Of a stretch of DNA of 47,221 nt, positions 7,636-15,267 are shown piece by piece. The position numbers were made by a program, and so were the translations under genes. Position 1 is the stretch's first letter. Every line of letters starts with the position of its first letter. The notes beneath the pieces are model-generated. The model worked only from the letters and a program-made list of their open reading frames with translations. It ran no database searches and was not told the origin of the DNA. This DNA comes from Lachnospiraceae bacterium UBA1760 (GTDB lineage Bacteria; Bacillota; Clostridia; Lachnospirales; Lachnospiraceae): contig DCHE01000003.1 in the NCBI GenBank assembly GCA_002314775.1, forward strand, positions 1 to 47,221. Reading direction: 5' to 3'.

Positions 7636-8622
7636 ATGATTACCGATGTTAATGAAAAAAAGAGAAAGCTTAGTCGACTTATCGAGGCAGCCACAACAAT
7701 AAGTATTGTCGGTCATATCAGACCAGATGGGGACTGTGTTGGTTCAGCTCTTGGATTGTACAATTATATAATTAGTAATTATGAGAATAAACAGGTAAAG
7801 GTATTTCTCCAGGAGTTTTCTTTGGATTTCAACTTTTTAAATGGTGCTAATGAGGTCATTCATACACCTGACAATAAGTGCTATGACCTTTGCATCTCTG
7901 TTGATTCAGCTGACCAGGCAAGACATGGTGAATTTGGTGATATTTTCAATAATGCAATCACTACAGTCTGCATTGACCATCATGTCAGCAATCAGGGCTA
8001 TGGAGATTTGTGCTACATAGACGCAGAAGCTTCATCCTGCGCAGAGGTTATCTGTGATTTGATTGACTTAGAAATGCTTGATAAGTACACTTCTGAGGCA
8101 ATTTATCTTGGCATAGTTCATGATACTGGGGTATTTAAGTATAGCAGTACATCAAGAAAGACTATGGAGCTTGCCGGACTACTTATTGATAAGGGTGCGG
8201 ATCCATCATTTATTATTGATGAGACCTTCTATAAAAAGACCTACACAGCAAATCTTCTTATGGCGAAGGCAATCAACAAGTCAAAGCTTCACAACAAGAA
8301 GAGAATTATATCCACAGTGCTCACAAGGCAGGATATGGAAGAACTTAAGGCAACTAAGCTTGATACTGAGGGAATAGTTGAGCAATTAAGACTCACAGAT
8401 AAGGTTGAACTTGCGATATTTATATATCCTTCAGGAGAAAAGGGCTATAAGGCAAGTCTTAGATCTAAACGTATAATCGACTGTAACGTGATTGCTCAGA
8501 GCTTTTTGGGCGGAGGTCATGTAAGGGCTGCAGGCTTTACCTTCAATGAAGGAACTGCAAAGGTTATCGATAAGGTTATTAAGATGGCTGAGGCTCAGTT
8601 TGAGAAAGAAACTAGTGAATAA
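7636..8622 (+). CDS. nrnA: DHH/DHHA1 phosphoesterase, NrnA-like
   Basis: NrnA-type enzymes degrade short RNA oligomers (nanoRNA) and dephosphorylate pAp, in the cytoplasm, with Mn2+. The 328-residue protein contains the DHH-family metal motifs: GHIRPDGDC (His27, Asp31, Asp33), Asp90 in the SVDSAD segment, and DHH at 114-116. The C-terminal DHHA1 substrate domain has the GGGHVRAAGF signature. Its place between rbfA and truB is conserved in Firmicutes. Related DHH enzymes hydrolyse cyclic dinucleotides, so the exact substrate is inferred from the lack of extra domains and the neighbourhood. Confidence 0.9.
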   Translation: MITDVNEKKRKLSRLIEAATTISIVGHIRPDGDCVGSALGLYNYIISNYENKQVKVFLQEFSLDFNFLNGANEVIHTPDNKCYDLCISVDSADQARHGEFGDIFNNAITTVCIDHHVSNQGYGDLCYIDAEASSCAEVICDLIDLEMLDKYTSEAIYLGIVHDTGVFKYSSTSRKTMELAGLLIDKGADPSFIIDETFYKKTYTANLLMAKAINKSKLHNKKRIISTVLTRQDMEELKATKLDTEGIVEQLRLTDKVELAIFIYPSGEKGYKASLRSKRIIDCNVIAQSFLGGGHVRAAGFTFNEGTAKVIDKVIKMAEAQFEKETSE

Positions 8623-8636
8623 TAGGATAGATTTTT

Positions 8637-9548
8637 ATGTATAATGGCATAATAAATGTCTATAAGGAGCAGGGCTACACATCCTTCGATGTTGTAGCCA
8701 AGCTCAGAGGCATTCTAAAACAAAAGAAAATAGGACATACTGGAACTCTTGACCCTCTTGCCGAGGGAGTTTTAGTAGTTTGCCTTGGAAATGCCACAAA
8801 GCTCTGTGAGCTCATTACCAGCAAGGACAAGGAATACGTTGTGACAATGCAGTTTGGCATTGAAACAGACACTGATGACGTTACAGGAAATGTACTTAGA
8901 AGCTCTGATAAGCCTCTTTCAAATGATGAGATAGTTGAGGCAATTAATAGCTTTTGCGGTACATATATGCAACTTCCGCCTATGTACTCTGCAATCAAGC
9001 AAAATGGTAAAAAGCTCTATGAGTATGCCAGAAAGGGCATTGCTGTGGAGAGAGAAAAGAGAGAGGTAACCATTTATTCAATTGAGGATATTAAGGTCAG
9101 CTATCCATATGCAGACTTCAAGGTCAGATGCTCAAAGGGAACCTACATCAGAAGCCTTTGCAGGGATATTGGTGAAAGACTTGGAACTCTCGCCACTATG
9201 AAATCTCTTCTTCGTTCGTCTGTTAACGATGTAACCCTTGAAGACACTCTCAAGCTTGATGAGATTATATACCATAGAGATATGGGTGATATAGATAAGT
9301 ATATTAAGCCTATTGATTCCGTGCTTTCTAATTACCCGGCACTTAGCATAATTGCGAGTGAAGAGAACAAAAAATACGCCTTAAACGGAAACAAGCTATC
9401 ACCTTCACAGTTTGAAAAACCGGATGAACCGATATCAGACGAAGAAATATTCAGAGTTTATCTTGAGGATAGGCTTCTGGCATTATATAGATATAAGGAA
9501 AATGAAAACATTTTAAAACCATTTAAAATGTTTTTGGCTGAAGAATGA
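8637..9548 (+). CDS. truB: tRNA pseudouridine-55 synthase TruB
   Basis: TruB makes pseudouridine 55 in the T-loop of nearly all tRNAs and acts as a tRNA chaperone. The 303-residue protein has the motif GHTGTLDPLAEGVL with catalytic Asp39, and the later motif KGTYIRSLCRDIG of the family. The ATG at 8637 is only 14 bases after nrnA and has a weak AGGATAG site. The last codons overlap ribF by four bases (ATGA). Confidence 0.95.
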   Translation: MYNGIINVYKEQGYTSFDVVAKLRGILKQKKIGHTGTLDPLAEGVLVVCLGNATKLCELITSKDKEYVVTMQFGIETDTDDVTGNVLRSSDKPLSNDEIVEAINSFCGTYMQLPPMYSAIKQNGKKLYEYARKGIAVEREKREVTIYSIEDIKVSYPYADFKVRCSKGTYIRSLCRDIGERLGTLATMKSLLRSSVNDVTLEDTLKLDEIIYHRDMGDIDKYIKPIDSVLSNYPALSIIASEENKKYALNGNKLSPSQFEKPDEPISDEEIFRVYLEDRLLALYRYKENENILKPFKMFLAEE

Positions 9549-10432
9549 AATACATAAGTGATTTGACTAATGTACAATTAAATAATACTGCTGTGGCTCT
9601 TGGAAAGTTTGATGGAATGCACAATGGTCATATGCTACTAATAAATAAGCTTAAAGAGCTTAAGAAAAATGGCGAGATCAGTGTAATCTGTTCCTTCGAT
9701 ATGGGAAAGCCAGGCATACTTACAAATAACGAAAAAAAATATCTTGCAAAGAAGAATGAAGCAGATGTATTCATAAATTACAAATTCACAAAGGAATTTG
9801 CGATGATGAGTCCTGAGGACTTCATAAAGGATATTCTTGTTACTAAGCTTGGAGCAAGCACTGTTGTGGTTGGTGATGATTTCAGGTTTGGTCACAACAG
9901 AGAGGGTGACGTGTCAACTCTTATGTACTATGCTGAAAAGTACGGTTATAAGCTGTTTGCATTTGACAAGTATAAAATGCTTGGTGAGGATGTCAGCTCA
10001 ACAAGGATAAGAGAATCACTTCTAAGGAGTGATGTTAAAACGGCAAATTTGCTTTTGGGATATAATTATTTTATTTTTGGTGAGGTTTGCCACGGAAGAC
10101 ATTTGGGAAGCACAATTGGTTTTCCTACTGTTAACTTAAAACCAGATGATACAAAGCTTCTTTTACCTGATGGTGTTTATGCCACAAGGGTGATATATAA
10201 AGGCTGTGAGTATCCGTCAATTACTAATATCGGAAACAATCCGACGGTTGCAGAAGATAACCAAAAAACTATCGAAACACATATTATTGATTTCGATATG
10301 GATTTATATGGTGAGCAAATATTAGTTGAATTTATTGACTTTATCAGAAGCGAAAAGAAATTTAATTCAATTCAACATTTGACAGAACAGCTTTGTGAGG
10401 ATATTATAGTAGCGAAGCAATTGTTTATATAA
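9545..10432 (+). CDS. ribF: Bifunctional riboflavin kinase/FAD synthetase
   Basis: RibF phosphorylates riboflavin to FMN and then adenylates FMN to FAD. The 295-residue protein has the N-terminal nucleotidyltransferase motif GKFDGMHNGH (20-29), GDDFRFGHNREGD and SSTRIRESL, then the riboflavin-kinase beta barrel beginning near residue 183 with CHGRHLGSTIGFPTVNL. The start overlaps the truB stop (ATGA), so it is coupled to truB. The truB-ribF pair ends the operon; the last 50 bases of ribF carry a promoter for the tRNA gene that follows. Confidence 0.95.
   Translation: MKYISDLTNVQLNNTAVALGKFDGMHNGHMLLINKLKELKKNGEISVICSFDMGKPGILTNNEKKYLAKKNEADVFINYKFTKEFAMMSPEDFIKDILVTKLGASTVVVGDDFRFGHNREGDVSTLMYYAEKYGYKLFAFDKYKMLGEDVSSTRIRESLLRSDVKTANLLLGYNYFIFGEVCHGRHLGSTIGFPTVNLKPDDTKLLLPDGVYATRVIYKGCEYPSITNIGNNPTVAEDNQKTIETHIIDFDMDLYGEQILVEFIDFIRSEKKFNSIQHLTEQLCEDIIVAKQLFI
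10379..10407 (+). promoter_or_regulatory. Promoter for tRNA-Arg inside the 3' end of ribF
   Basis: A consensus TTGACA at 10379-10384 and TATTAT at 10402-10407 are exactly 17 bases apart. The predicted start (near 10414) is about 20 bases before the tRNA. The coding region here is otherwise ordinary ribF sequence. Confidence 0.7.
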
Positions 10433-10434
10433 AG

Positions 10435-10506
10435 GCATCAGTAGCTCAGCGGATAGAGCAATGGCCTCCGGAGCCATGTGCGGAGGTTCGACTCCTCTCT
10501 GATGCA
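10435..10506 (+). tRNA. tRNA-Arg (anticodon CCG)
   Basis: A complete cloverleaf can be drawn: acceptor GCATCAG (10435-10441) with CTGATGC (10499-10505), D stem GCTC/GAGC, anticodon stem ATGGC/GCCAT with loop CTCCGGA giving anticodon CCG (10468-10470), a 4-base variable loop, and T arm GGAGG-TTCGACT-CCTCT. Discriminator is A and CCA is not encoded. It would read CGG, a rare codon in this AGA-rich genome. It starts two bases after the ribF stop. Confidence 0.95.
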
Positions 10507-10512
10507 TACAAA

Positions 10513-10553
10513 AAAGATATCTTCTAAGCTTTGGCTTTCGATTTTATCTTTTG
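10513..10553 (+). terminator. Possible weak hairpin after tRNA-Arg
   Basis: AAAAGATA (10513-10520) can pair with TATCTTTT (10546-10553) around a 25-base AT-rich loop. The stem is all but one A-T, so it would be weak; it could slow or partly end tRNA transcripts. Readthrough into the next gene is likely because I see no other good promoter for it. Confidence 0.3.
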
Positions 10554-10588
10554 CGAACTTTAAAATTTTTACCGATAAGGAGAAAAAA

Positions 10589-11590
10589 GTGGGCAATAAT
10601 TCAAATGACAGAGATTCTGTTAAAAAGAACGACAATAGAAATACCCAAGGTCAGGATCCAAGAAGAAATCCTAATCCAAGACCTGCGGCTAATAGAAATA
10701 GTGTAGCTGGAGACAGAAGACCACAAGGACAAAGACCTCAGGGTCAGAGACCTCAGGGCCAGAGACCACAGGGACAAAGACCTCAAGGTCAAAGACCAGC
10801 TTCAGGTCAGTATTCTGACAAGAGAATGGCTGAGAGAAGAATGGAAGAGAGAAGGTATAATTCTCAGGCTAACAGCAAGAAAAAAAAGAAAAAGAAGAAT
10901 AAGGGACTTAAGGTACTTCTTGGTTTCTTCTGGGCAATATTTATACTGTTTGCATTAGGTTTTATAGCAATATTCCTTCATAACAACGGAATAGTTACAA
11001 TACCATTCTTAGACAGATTTGCAAGCTCTGAGGAGAGTACAACAGGTAGTGATAATCCAGACATAGATAAGGATTATACAGGCGAGGATAATACCGAAAA
11101 GATTGTAACCAGATATGAGTATGAGACGAATGCCAACCTGGACATCAATGCTCTTGTAACTGATTACTTCAACGCTCTTTCAGGCTGTGACAAGGAAAAG
11201 CTTCAGAGCCTGGTAGTTGATCCAAGCCAGTTTGATGATATGTCTGTATATGAGACTAAGGCAACAATCATTACTGATTACTCTAATACAAACTGCTATA
11301 CAATCAAGGGCTACAATGAAAATGACACAGTATGCTACGCACTTTCCAATATTACAATTTCAGGTATTTCAAGCACACCACTTGATATCGTGAGATTCTA
11401 TATTGTGTATAAGGACGGAACATATCTCATTGATAATACTAAGAAATCATCTGAAGTTGCATCATATATTGATTCAATCAATTCAAGTACTGATATCCAG
11501 GGACTTTACAAGCTCGTAAAGGATGACATTACAAAGTGTCAGCAGGAGGATGCTGATTTCTACGAGTTTTATCAGAAGCTTATGAATTAG
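10589..11590 (+). CDS. Single-pass membrane protein with RPQGQ repeats, unknown function
   Basis: I do not recognise a named family. Reading from the GTG at 10589 (AAGGAG 5 bases upstream) gives 333 residues: a hydrophilic N-terminus rich in Asn, Arg, Pro and Gln, five perfect QGQRP repeats (46-70), a strongly basic patch with seven lysines in a row (97-103), one transmembrane segment (about 108-130), an acidic Ser/Thr spacer (150-185) and a C-terminal globular domain of about 150 residues. That domain (DYFNALSGCDKEKLQSLV ... FYIVYKDGTYLID) looks like an NTF2-like fold, which is inference. Topology by the positive-inside rule puts the repeats in the cytoplasm and the globular domain outside. 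A longer frame from 10478 would begin inside the tRNA and is rejected. Confidence 0.8.
   Translation: MGNNSNDRDSVKKNDNRNTQGQDPRRNPNPRPAANRNSVAGDRRPQGQRPQGQRPQGQRPQGQRPQGQRPASGQYSDKRMAERRMEERRYNSQANSKKKKKKKNKGLKVLLGFFWAIFILFALGFIAIFLHNNGIVTIPFLDRFASSEESTTGSDNPDIDKDYTGEDNTEKIVTRYEYETNANLDINALVTDYFNALSGCDKEKLQSLVVDPSQFDDMSVYETKATIITDYSNTNCYTIKGYNENDTVCYALSNITISGISSTPLDIVRFYIVYKDGTYLIDNTKKSSEVASYIDSINSSTDIQGLYKLVKDDITKCQQEDADFYEFYQKLMN
10724..10798 (+). repeat. Five tandem 15-bp coding repeats (QGQRP)
   Basis: Five in-frame 15-base units encode QGQRP. Third-codon bases differ among copies (CAA/CAG, GGA/GGT/GGC, CCT/CCA), so the copies have aged under selection for the peptide and are not a recent slippage product. 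Confidence 0.95.
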
Positions 11591-11601
11591 TAATAAAAAA
11601 T

Positions 11602-11629
11602 GGAGGACCATCGGGTCCTCCGTTTTTTT
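11602..11629 (+). terminator. Strong terminator, probably bidirectional
   Basis: GGAGGACC (11602-11609) pairs with GGTCCTCC (11614-11621) around ATCG, with T7 downstream and A6 upstream. The upstream A-run becomes a T-run on the other strand, so the hairpin can end both the membrane-protein gene and the convergent Lrp-family gene. Confidence 0.92.
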
Positions 11630-11673
11630 GCCTTATTAAAAGAATTAATAAAAAATCATATAATCATTAAGTA

Positions 11674-12159
11674 TTAATCATTATAATCGTCGTAATCATC
11701 GTCTTCATCATCTGAATTTTCGATGGCATTGATTGCAACTCCTCTTGGCTGAACAGGAGTAGAGAATACTATCTGAGTTTCTGTATTTCCAAATTTCTGA
11801 AGATGACCAATAAATGAATCAAGCTCAAGGGTGCTTGGGAAACAAACCTTTATAAGCATTGAGTAAGCACCTGTAACACAGTCACACTCAAGCACATTAG
11901 GACATGAATCAATGAATGGATAAAACTCAGGCTTCTGCTTTGGGTCAAGTGCCATATGTATAAATGCAGTAATATGGAAACCAAGTGATATTGGATCAAC
12001 TGAAGCATGGTAGCCGGCAATTATTCCATTTCTCTCTAAACGCTCAATTCTTGCTGAAACAGCAGGAGATGAAAGAAATACCTTGCTAGCAAGATGCTTA
12101 AGCGGATATCTGGCGTTTTCCTGAAGTAATTGTAGTATCTTTTTATCAATTTTATCCAT
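11674..12159 (-). CDS. Lrp/AsnC-family transcriptional regulator
   Basis: A 161-residue DNA-binding regulator. The N-terminal helix-turn-helix (about 1-60) reads MDKIDKKILQLLQENARYPL ... SSPAVSARIERLERNGII, and the C-terminal RAM/ligand-binding domain (about 65-145) contains the GAYSMLIKV segment. Such proteins respond to amino acids and form octamers. It ends with an unusual acidic tail of about 14 residues (Asp, Glu, Tyr, Asn). It stands alone on the minus strand between convergent and divergent neighbours, and a GAGG site lies just before the ATG. Targets cannot be told; metA, ilvA and its own gene are candidates by proximity only. Confidence 0.92.
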   Translation of the reverse strand: MDKIDKKILQLLQENARYPLKHLASKVFLSSPAVSARIERLERNGIIAGYHASVDPISLGFHITAFIHMALDPKQKPEFYPFIDSCPNVLECDCVTGAYSMLIKVCFPSTLELDSFIGHLQKFGNTETQIVFSTPVQPRGVAINAIENSDDEDDDYDDYND

Positions 12160-12392
12160 TAGTATACCTCACTTATATTAAAATCAAAATTATTATAACT
12201 TAATTATATAAACTATACGTTATGATTATATCGATAAATTATTTCATTTTCAAGAAAAACTTAAAATAATTATATACAATACTGAGTGGCTCGATTTGTA
12301 TGGTATGTTAAATTAATATTATTAATATTAGATTATTATTATTCAATTAATATGAAGATTGCATTTTATTGATTAAAATAACAATAAAGCCT

Positions 12393-12444
12393 TGGAGCTT
12401 CTGCTTAGTTGATTCTTTAAATTACATTGTAAAATAAAGCTCCA
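12393..12444. repeat. Inverted repeat overlapping the rluF promoter
   Basis: TGGAGCTT (12393-12400) and AAGCTCCA (12437-12444) form a perfect 8-bp inverted repeat with a 36-base gap. The right arm lies in the spacer of the predicted rluF promoter. It might be a pair of operator half-sites or chance. Confidence 0.4.
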
Positions 12445-12455
12445 TTTGATATATT
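12427..12455 (+). promoter_or_regulatory. Candidate promoter for rluF
   Basis: TTGTAA (12427-12432) and TATATT (12450-12455) are 17 bases apart, about 48 bases before the rluF start. A TATTAT two bases further on is an alternative -10. Confidence 0.5.
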
Positions 12456-12502
12456 ATTAACTATGAAAATGAAAAATGTTTATTTAAAGCATGGAGGTTT
12501 TG

Positions 12503-13222
12503 ATGAATAATCAGGAAGATAATTCTGTTAGAATTAATAAATATCTAAGCGAGGCTGGTATTTGCTCAAGGAGAAAGGCTGATGAGGCAATTGCTGCCGG
12601 ACTTGTTAGAATAAATGAAAGAATTGCAGGAACTGGCGACAGGGTAACACCAGAGGATGAGGTGTACTATAACGGCAAACTTGTTGAAATCAAGGATAAG
12701 CTAGTTATTTATGCATATAATAAGCCTATGGGACTTGTCTGCACTTCAAAGGATGCAGATAAGGATAGTATTTTCGGCAAGGTTACATTTCCAACTAGAG
12801 TCAACTATGTTGGAAGACTTGATAAGGATTCCCAGGGACTGCTTTTACTTACAAATGATGGGGATCTTGCAAACAATATCCAAAAGGCAAGAAATAACCA
12901 TGAGAAGGAGTATGTTGTAAGAGTTGATAAGCCTGTTACAGATGAATTTATTAAGGGAATGCGAAATGGTGTACCAATTCTTGATACTGTTACTAAAAAA
13001 TGCTACGTGGTAAAGCAGAGTGAGAGAACCTTCAGAATTGTTTTAACCCAGGGCTTAAACAGACAGATTAGAAGAATGTGCGACTATTTTGGTTACAAGG
13101 TAGTATTTCTTAAAAGAATCAGGGTTCTGAATGTCGAACTTGGCACTCTGAAGCCTGGTGAGTTTAGGGAGCTTACACCGGCTGAGGACACAGCCTTAAG
13201 ACAGCTTGTAAATAATAAATAG
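12503..13222 (+). CDS. rluF: Pseudouridine synthase, RluF-like
   Basis: A 239-residue enzyme of the RsuA/RluB/RluE/RluF family. An S4 RNA-binding domain (about 9-66, RINKYLSEAGICSRRKAD) is followed by the catalytic domain with GRLDKDSQG (104-112; catalytic Asp107), HEKEYVV and GLNRQIRRMC. Recall of E. coli RluF shows the same EFI+GM GVPILDTVTKK-type segment, so the closest match is RluF, which modifies U2604 of 23S rRNA and, in E. coli, U35 of tRNA-Tyr. The ATG at 12503 is chosen because GGAGG lies 5 bases upstream; the ATG at 12491 overlaps that site. Confidence 0.85.
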   Translation: MNNQEDNSVRINKYLSEAGICSRRKADEAIAAGLVRINERIAGTGDRVTPEDEVYYNGKLVEIKDKLVIYAYNKPMGLVCTSKDADKDSIFGKVTFPTRVNYVGRLDKDSQGLLLLTNDGDLANNIQKARNNHEKEYVVRVDKPVTDEFIKGMRNGVPILDTVTKKCYVVKQSERTFRIVLTQGLNRQIRRMCDYFGYKVVFLKRIRVLNVELGTLKPGEFRELTPAEDTALRQLVNNK

Positions 13223-13242
13223 CATTTATTTGGGGTGGATGA

Positions 13243-15201
13243 ATGAATAAGATAGATAGAATAAAAGAATTAGTTGAGACTCTTAACGAGGCTGCAAAGG
13301 CTTATTATCAGGAGGATTCTGAGATAATGAGCAACTTTACTTATGACAGCCTTTATGACGAATTGTGCCAGCTTGAAAAGGAGACTGGTACAGTGCTGTC
13401 AAACAGTCCTACAGTCAAGGTCGGTTATGAGATTTTAAGTGAGCTTCCAAGAGAGGCCCATCCTGCGCCTATGCTTTCACTCGATAAGACAAAGGACAGG
13501 GATGCACTTAGAGACTGGCTTGGTGACTACGATGGAATACTGTCCTGGAAGATGGATGGTCTTACTGTAGTACTTACCTATGATGAGGGTATTCTAAAAA
13601 AGGCGGTTACCCGTGGAAATGGCGAGGTTGGTGAAGTAATTACTGGCAATGCAAGAGTATTTAAAAATATTCCTACTGTAATCAGCTATAAAGGCCCGCT
13701 TTCAATCCGTGGTGAGGCTGTTATAAAATATTCAGATTTTGATAAGATTAATCAGGAAATTGAGGATGCAGATGCAAAGTATAAGAATCCAAGAAATCTC
13801 TGCAGTGGCTCTGTAAGACAGCTCAACAATGAGATTACAGCAAAGAGAAATGTTCACTTCTTTGCATTTTCCATGGTTGAGACAGAGGATTCAGTTCTTG
13901 AACTAAGCTTCAATAATTCTTTTGAAAAAAAGTATGATTTTCTTAAAGCGCTTGGCTTTAATGTGGTTGAGTACAGAAGAGTCAGTAAGGATAATATTCA
14001 TGAAAACATGGATTATTTTGCATCGAGAATCAAAGAGAATGATTTTCCGTCAGACGGACTTGTCCTTACCTACGATGATATTAATTATGGAAAAAGTCTT
14101 GGAAGAACTGCAAAGTTCCCTAGAAATGCAATTGCCTTTAAGTGGGCCGATGAGGAGGCTGAGACAATACTCAGAGAGATAGAATGGAGTCCAAGCAGAA
14201 CAGGACTTATAAATCCGGTTGCTATTTTCGACTCTGTGCAGCTTGAGGGAACCTCAGTATCAAGAGCGAGTGTTCACAATATAAGTATCGTAAGATCTCT
14301 TGAACTTGGAATAGGAGATACAATAAAGGTTTATAAGGCTAATATGATTATTCCTCAGATATCTGAGAATCTAACGAGATCAGCCAGTCTTATTATTCCG
14401 GATACCTGTCCATCCTGTGGTGGAAAAACAATAATTAAAAATGAAAGCGGAACAGAAACCTTAAACTGTGAGAATCCAGAATGTCCGGCTAAAAATATTA
14501 AGCTTTTCAGTCTGTTTGTATCAAGAAATGCAATGAATATTGAGGGACTTTCTGAGGCAACCCTGGAAAAGTTCATTGATCTTGGATATATCAGAACTCT
14601 CGATGATATTTATCATCTTGACAAGCACCAGGATGAGATTGTGAATTTGCCAGGCTTTGGCGAGAAGTCCTACAACAATATAATTCAGTCAGTTGACAAA
14701 TCGAGAGAGTGTACACTGCCTGGATTCATATATGGACTTGGAATCAGTAATATTGGAAGTGCAAATGCTAAGCTTCTTTGCAAGTATTATAAAAATGATT
14801 TAGATGCAATCATTAAGGCTGACGCTGCAGAGCTTTCTGAAATTGAGCATATTGGTGATGTGATTGCAGGCTTTATCACTGATTATTTTAAAAAGGAGGA
14901 AAATCTTCTTCTGATTGAAAGACTAAGGAAGGAGCTTACCTTCAAGGCTTATGAGATGAGCGATAACCAGGATTTAGAGGGAAAGATATTCGTAATAACT
15001 GGATCACTTAATCATTTTTCAAACAGAGACGAACTTAAGGATCTGATAGAAAAAAGAGGCGGAAAGGTTACTGGCTCTGTTACAAAGAATACCACTTACC
15101 TGATAAATAACGATATCAACTCAAATTCATCAAAGAACAAAAAGGCAAAAAGTCTTAATGTCCCTATCATTTCTGAGGAGGATTTCTTGAATTTGCAGTG
15201 A
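13243..15201 (+). CDS. ligA: NAD-dependent DNA ligase
   Basis: LigA seals nicks in DNA during replication and repair using NAD+. The 652-residue protein has all family parts: Ia domain with Tyr residues near the start, SLDKT (79-83), the adenylation motif KMDG with Lys103, SRGEAV-like SIRGEAVIKY, the OB fold, a four-cysteine zinc finger (CPSCGG ... CENPECPAK, encoded near 14407-14490), helix-hairpin-helix repeats with LPGFGEKSYNNI, and a C-terminal BRCT domain starting LEGKIFVITGSL. GGGGTGG precedes the ATG. It follows rluF by 20 bases and probably shares its transcript. The usual Firmicute pcrA partner is not here. Confidence 0.97.
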   Translation: MNKIDRIKELVETLNEAAKAYYQEDSEIMSNFTYDSLYDELCQLEKETGTVLSNSPTVKVGYEILSELPREAHPAPMLSLDKTKDRDALRDWLGDYDGILSWKMDGLTVVLTYDEGILKKAVTRGNGEVGEVITGNARVFKNIPTVISYKGPLSIRGEAVIKYSDFDKINQEIEDADAKYKNPRNLCSGSVRQLNNEITAKRNVHFFAFSMVETEDSVLELSFNNSFEKKYDFLKALGFNVVEYRRVSKDNIHENMDYFASRIKENDFPSDGLVLTYDDINYGKSLGRTAKFPRNAIAFKWADEEAETILREIEWSPSRTGLINPVAIFDSVQLEGTSVSRASVHNISIVRSLELGIGDTIKVYKANMIIPQISENLTRSASLIIPDTCPSCGGKTIIKNESGTETLNCENPECPAKNIKLFSLFVSRNAMNIEGLSEATLEKFIDLGYIRTLDDIYHLDKHQDEIVNLPGFGEKSYNNIIQSVDKSRECTLPGFIYGLGISNIGSANAKLLCKYYKNDLDAIIKADAAELSEIEHIGDVIAGFITDYFKKEENLLLIERLRKELTFKAYEMSDNQDLEGKIFVITGSLNHFSNRDELKDLIEKRGGKVTGSVTKNTTYLINNDINSNSSKNKKAKSLNVPIISEEDFLNLQ

Positions 15202-15215
15202 AATAGTGATATAAA
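15187..15215 (+). promoter_or_regulatory. Candidate promoter for metA
   Basis: TTGAAT (15187-15192) and TATAAA (15210-15215) are 17 bases apart. The -35 lies in the last codons of ligA. No terminator separates ligA from metA, so some readthrough is also likely. Confidence 0.5.
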
Positions 15216-15223
15216 TATGTATG

Positions 15224-15240
15224 TTAATCTTATTGATTAA
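15224..15240. repeat. Palindrome in the metA leader
   Basis: TTAATC and GATTAA flank a 5-base centre just after the candidate metA promoter start site. A 6-bp palindrome at that position could be an operator for a repressor; no SAM riboswitch or T-box is visible in the 50-base leader. Confidence 0.35.
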
Positions 15241-15267
15241 AAGTACTTTAAGAATCGAGGAATTAAA

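Larger units (their letters stand above)
12160..12502. other. AT-rich divergent intergenic region (Lrp-family gene/rluF)
   Basis: This 343-base stretch between two divergent genes holds no credible ORF. It is very AT-rich, with TTAATATTA repeats around 12313-12330 and several TATAAT-like boxes on the minus strand (for example near 12195) that could drive the regulator gene. Lrp-type proteins favour AT-rich, bendable DNA, so autoregulation from here is plausible. The rluF promoter lies at its right end. Confidence 0.5.

Noticed and set aside
10435..10560. tRNA-Arg as an integration site of a mobile element
   Set aside because: No integrase, no direct repeat of the tRNA 3' end and no island-type genes follow.
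10478..10588. Longer reading frame of the membrane-protein gene beginning at 10478
   Set aside because: It would start inside the tRNA-Arg anticodon arm. The GTG at 10589 has a proper ribosome binding site.
10724..10798. Possible CRISPR-like tandem repeat
   Set aside because: The 15-bp units are directly adjacent, without spacers, and encode QGQRP in frame.
15216..15267. SAM riboswitch or T-box upstream of metA
   Set aside because: The leader is only about 50 bases and lacks the conserved elements; only a short palindrome is seen.
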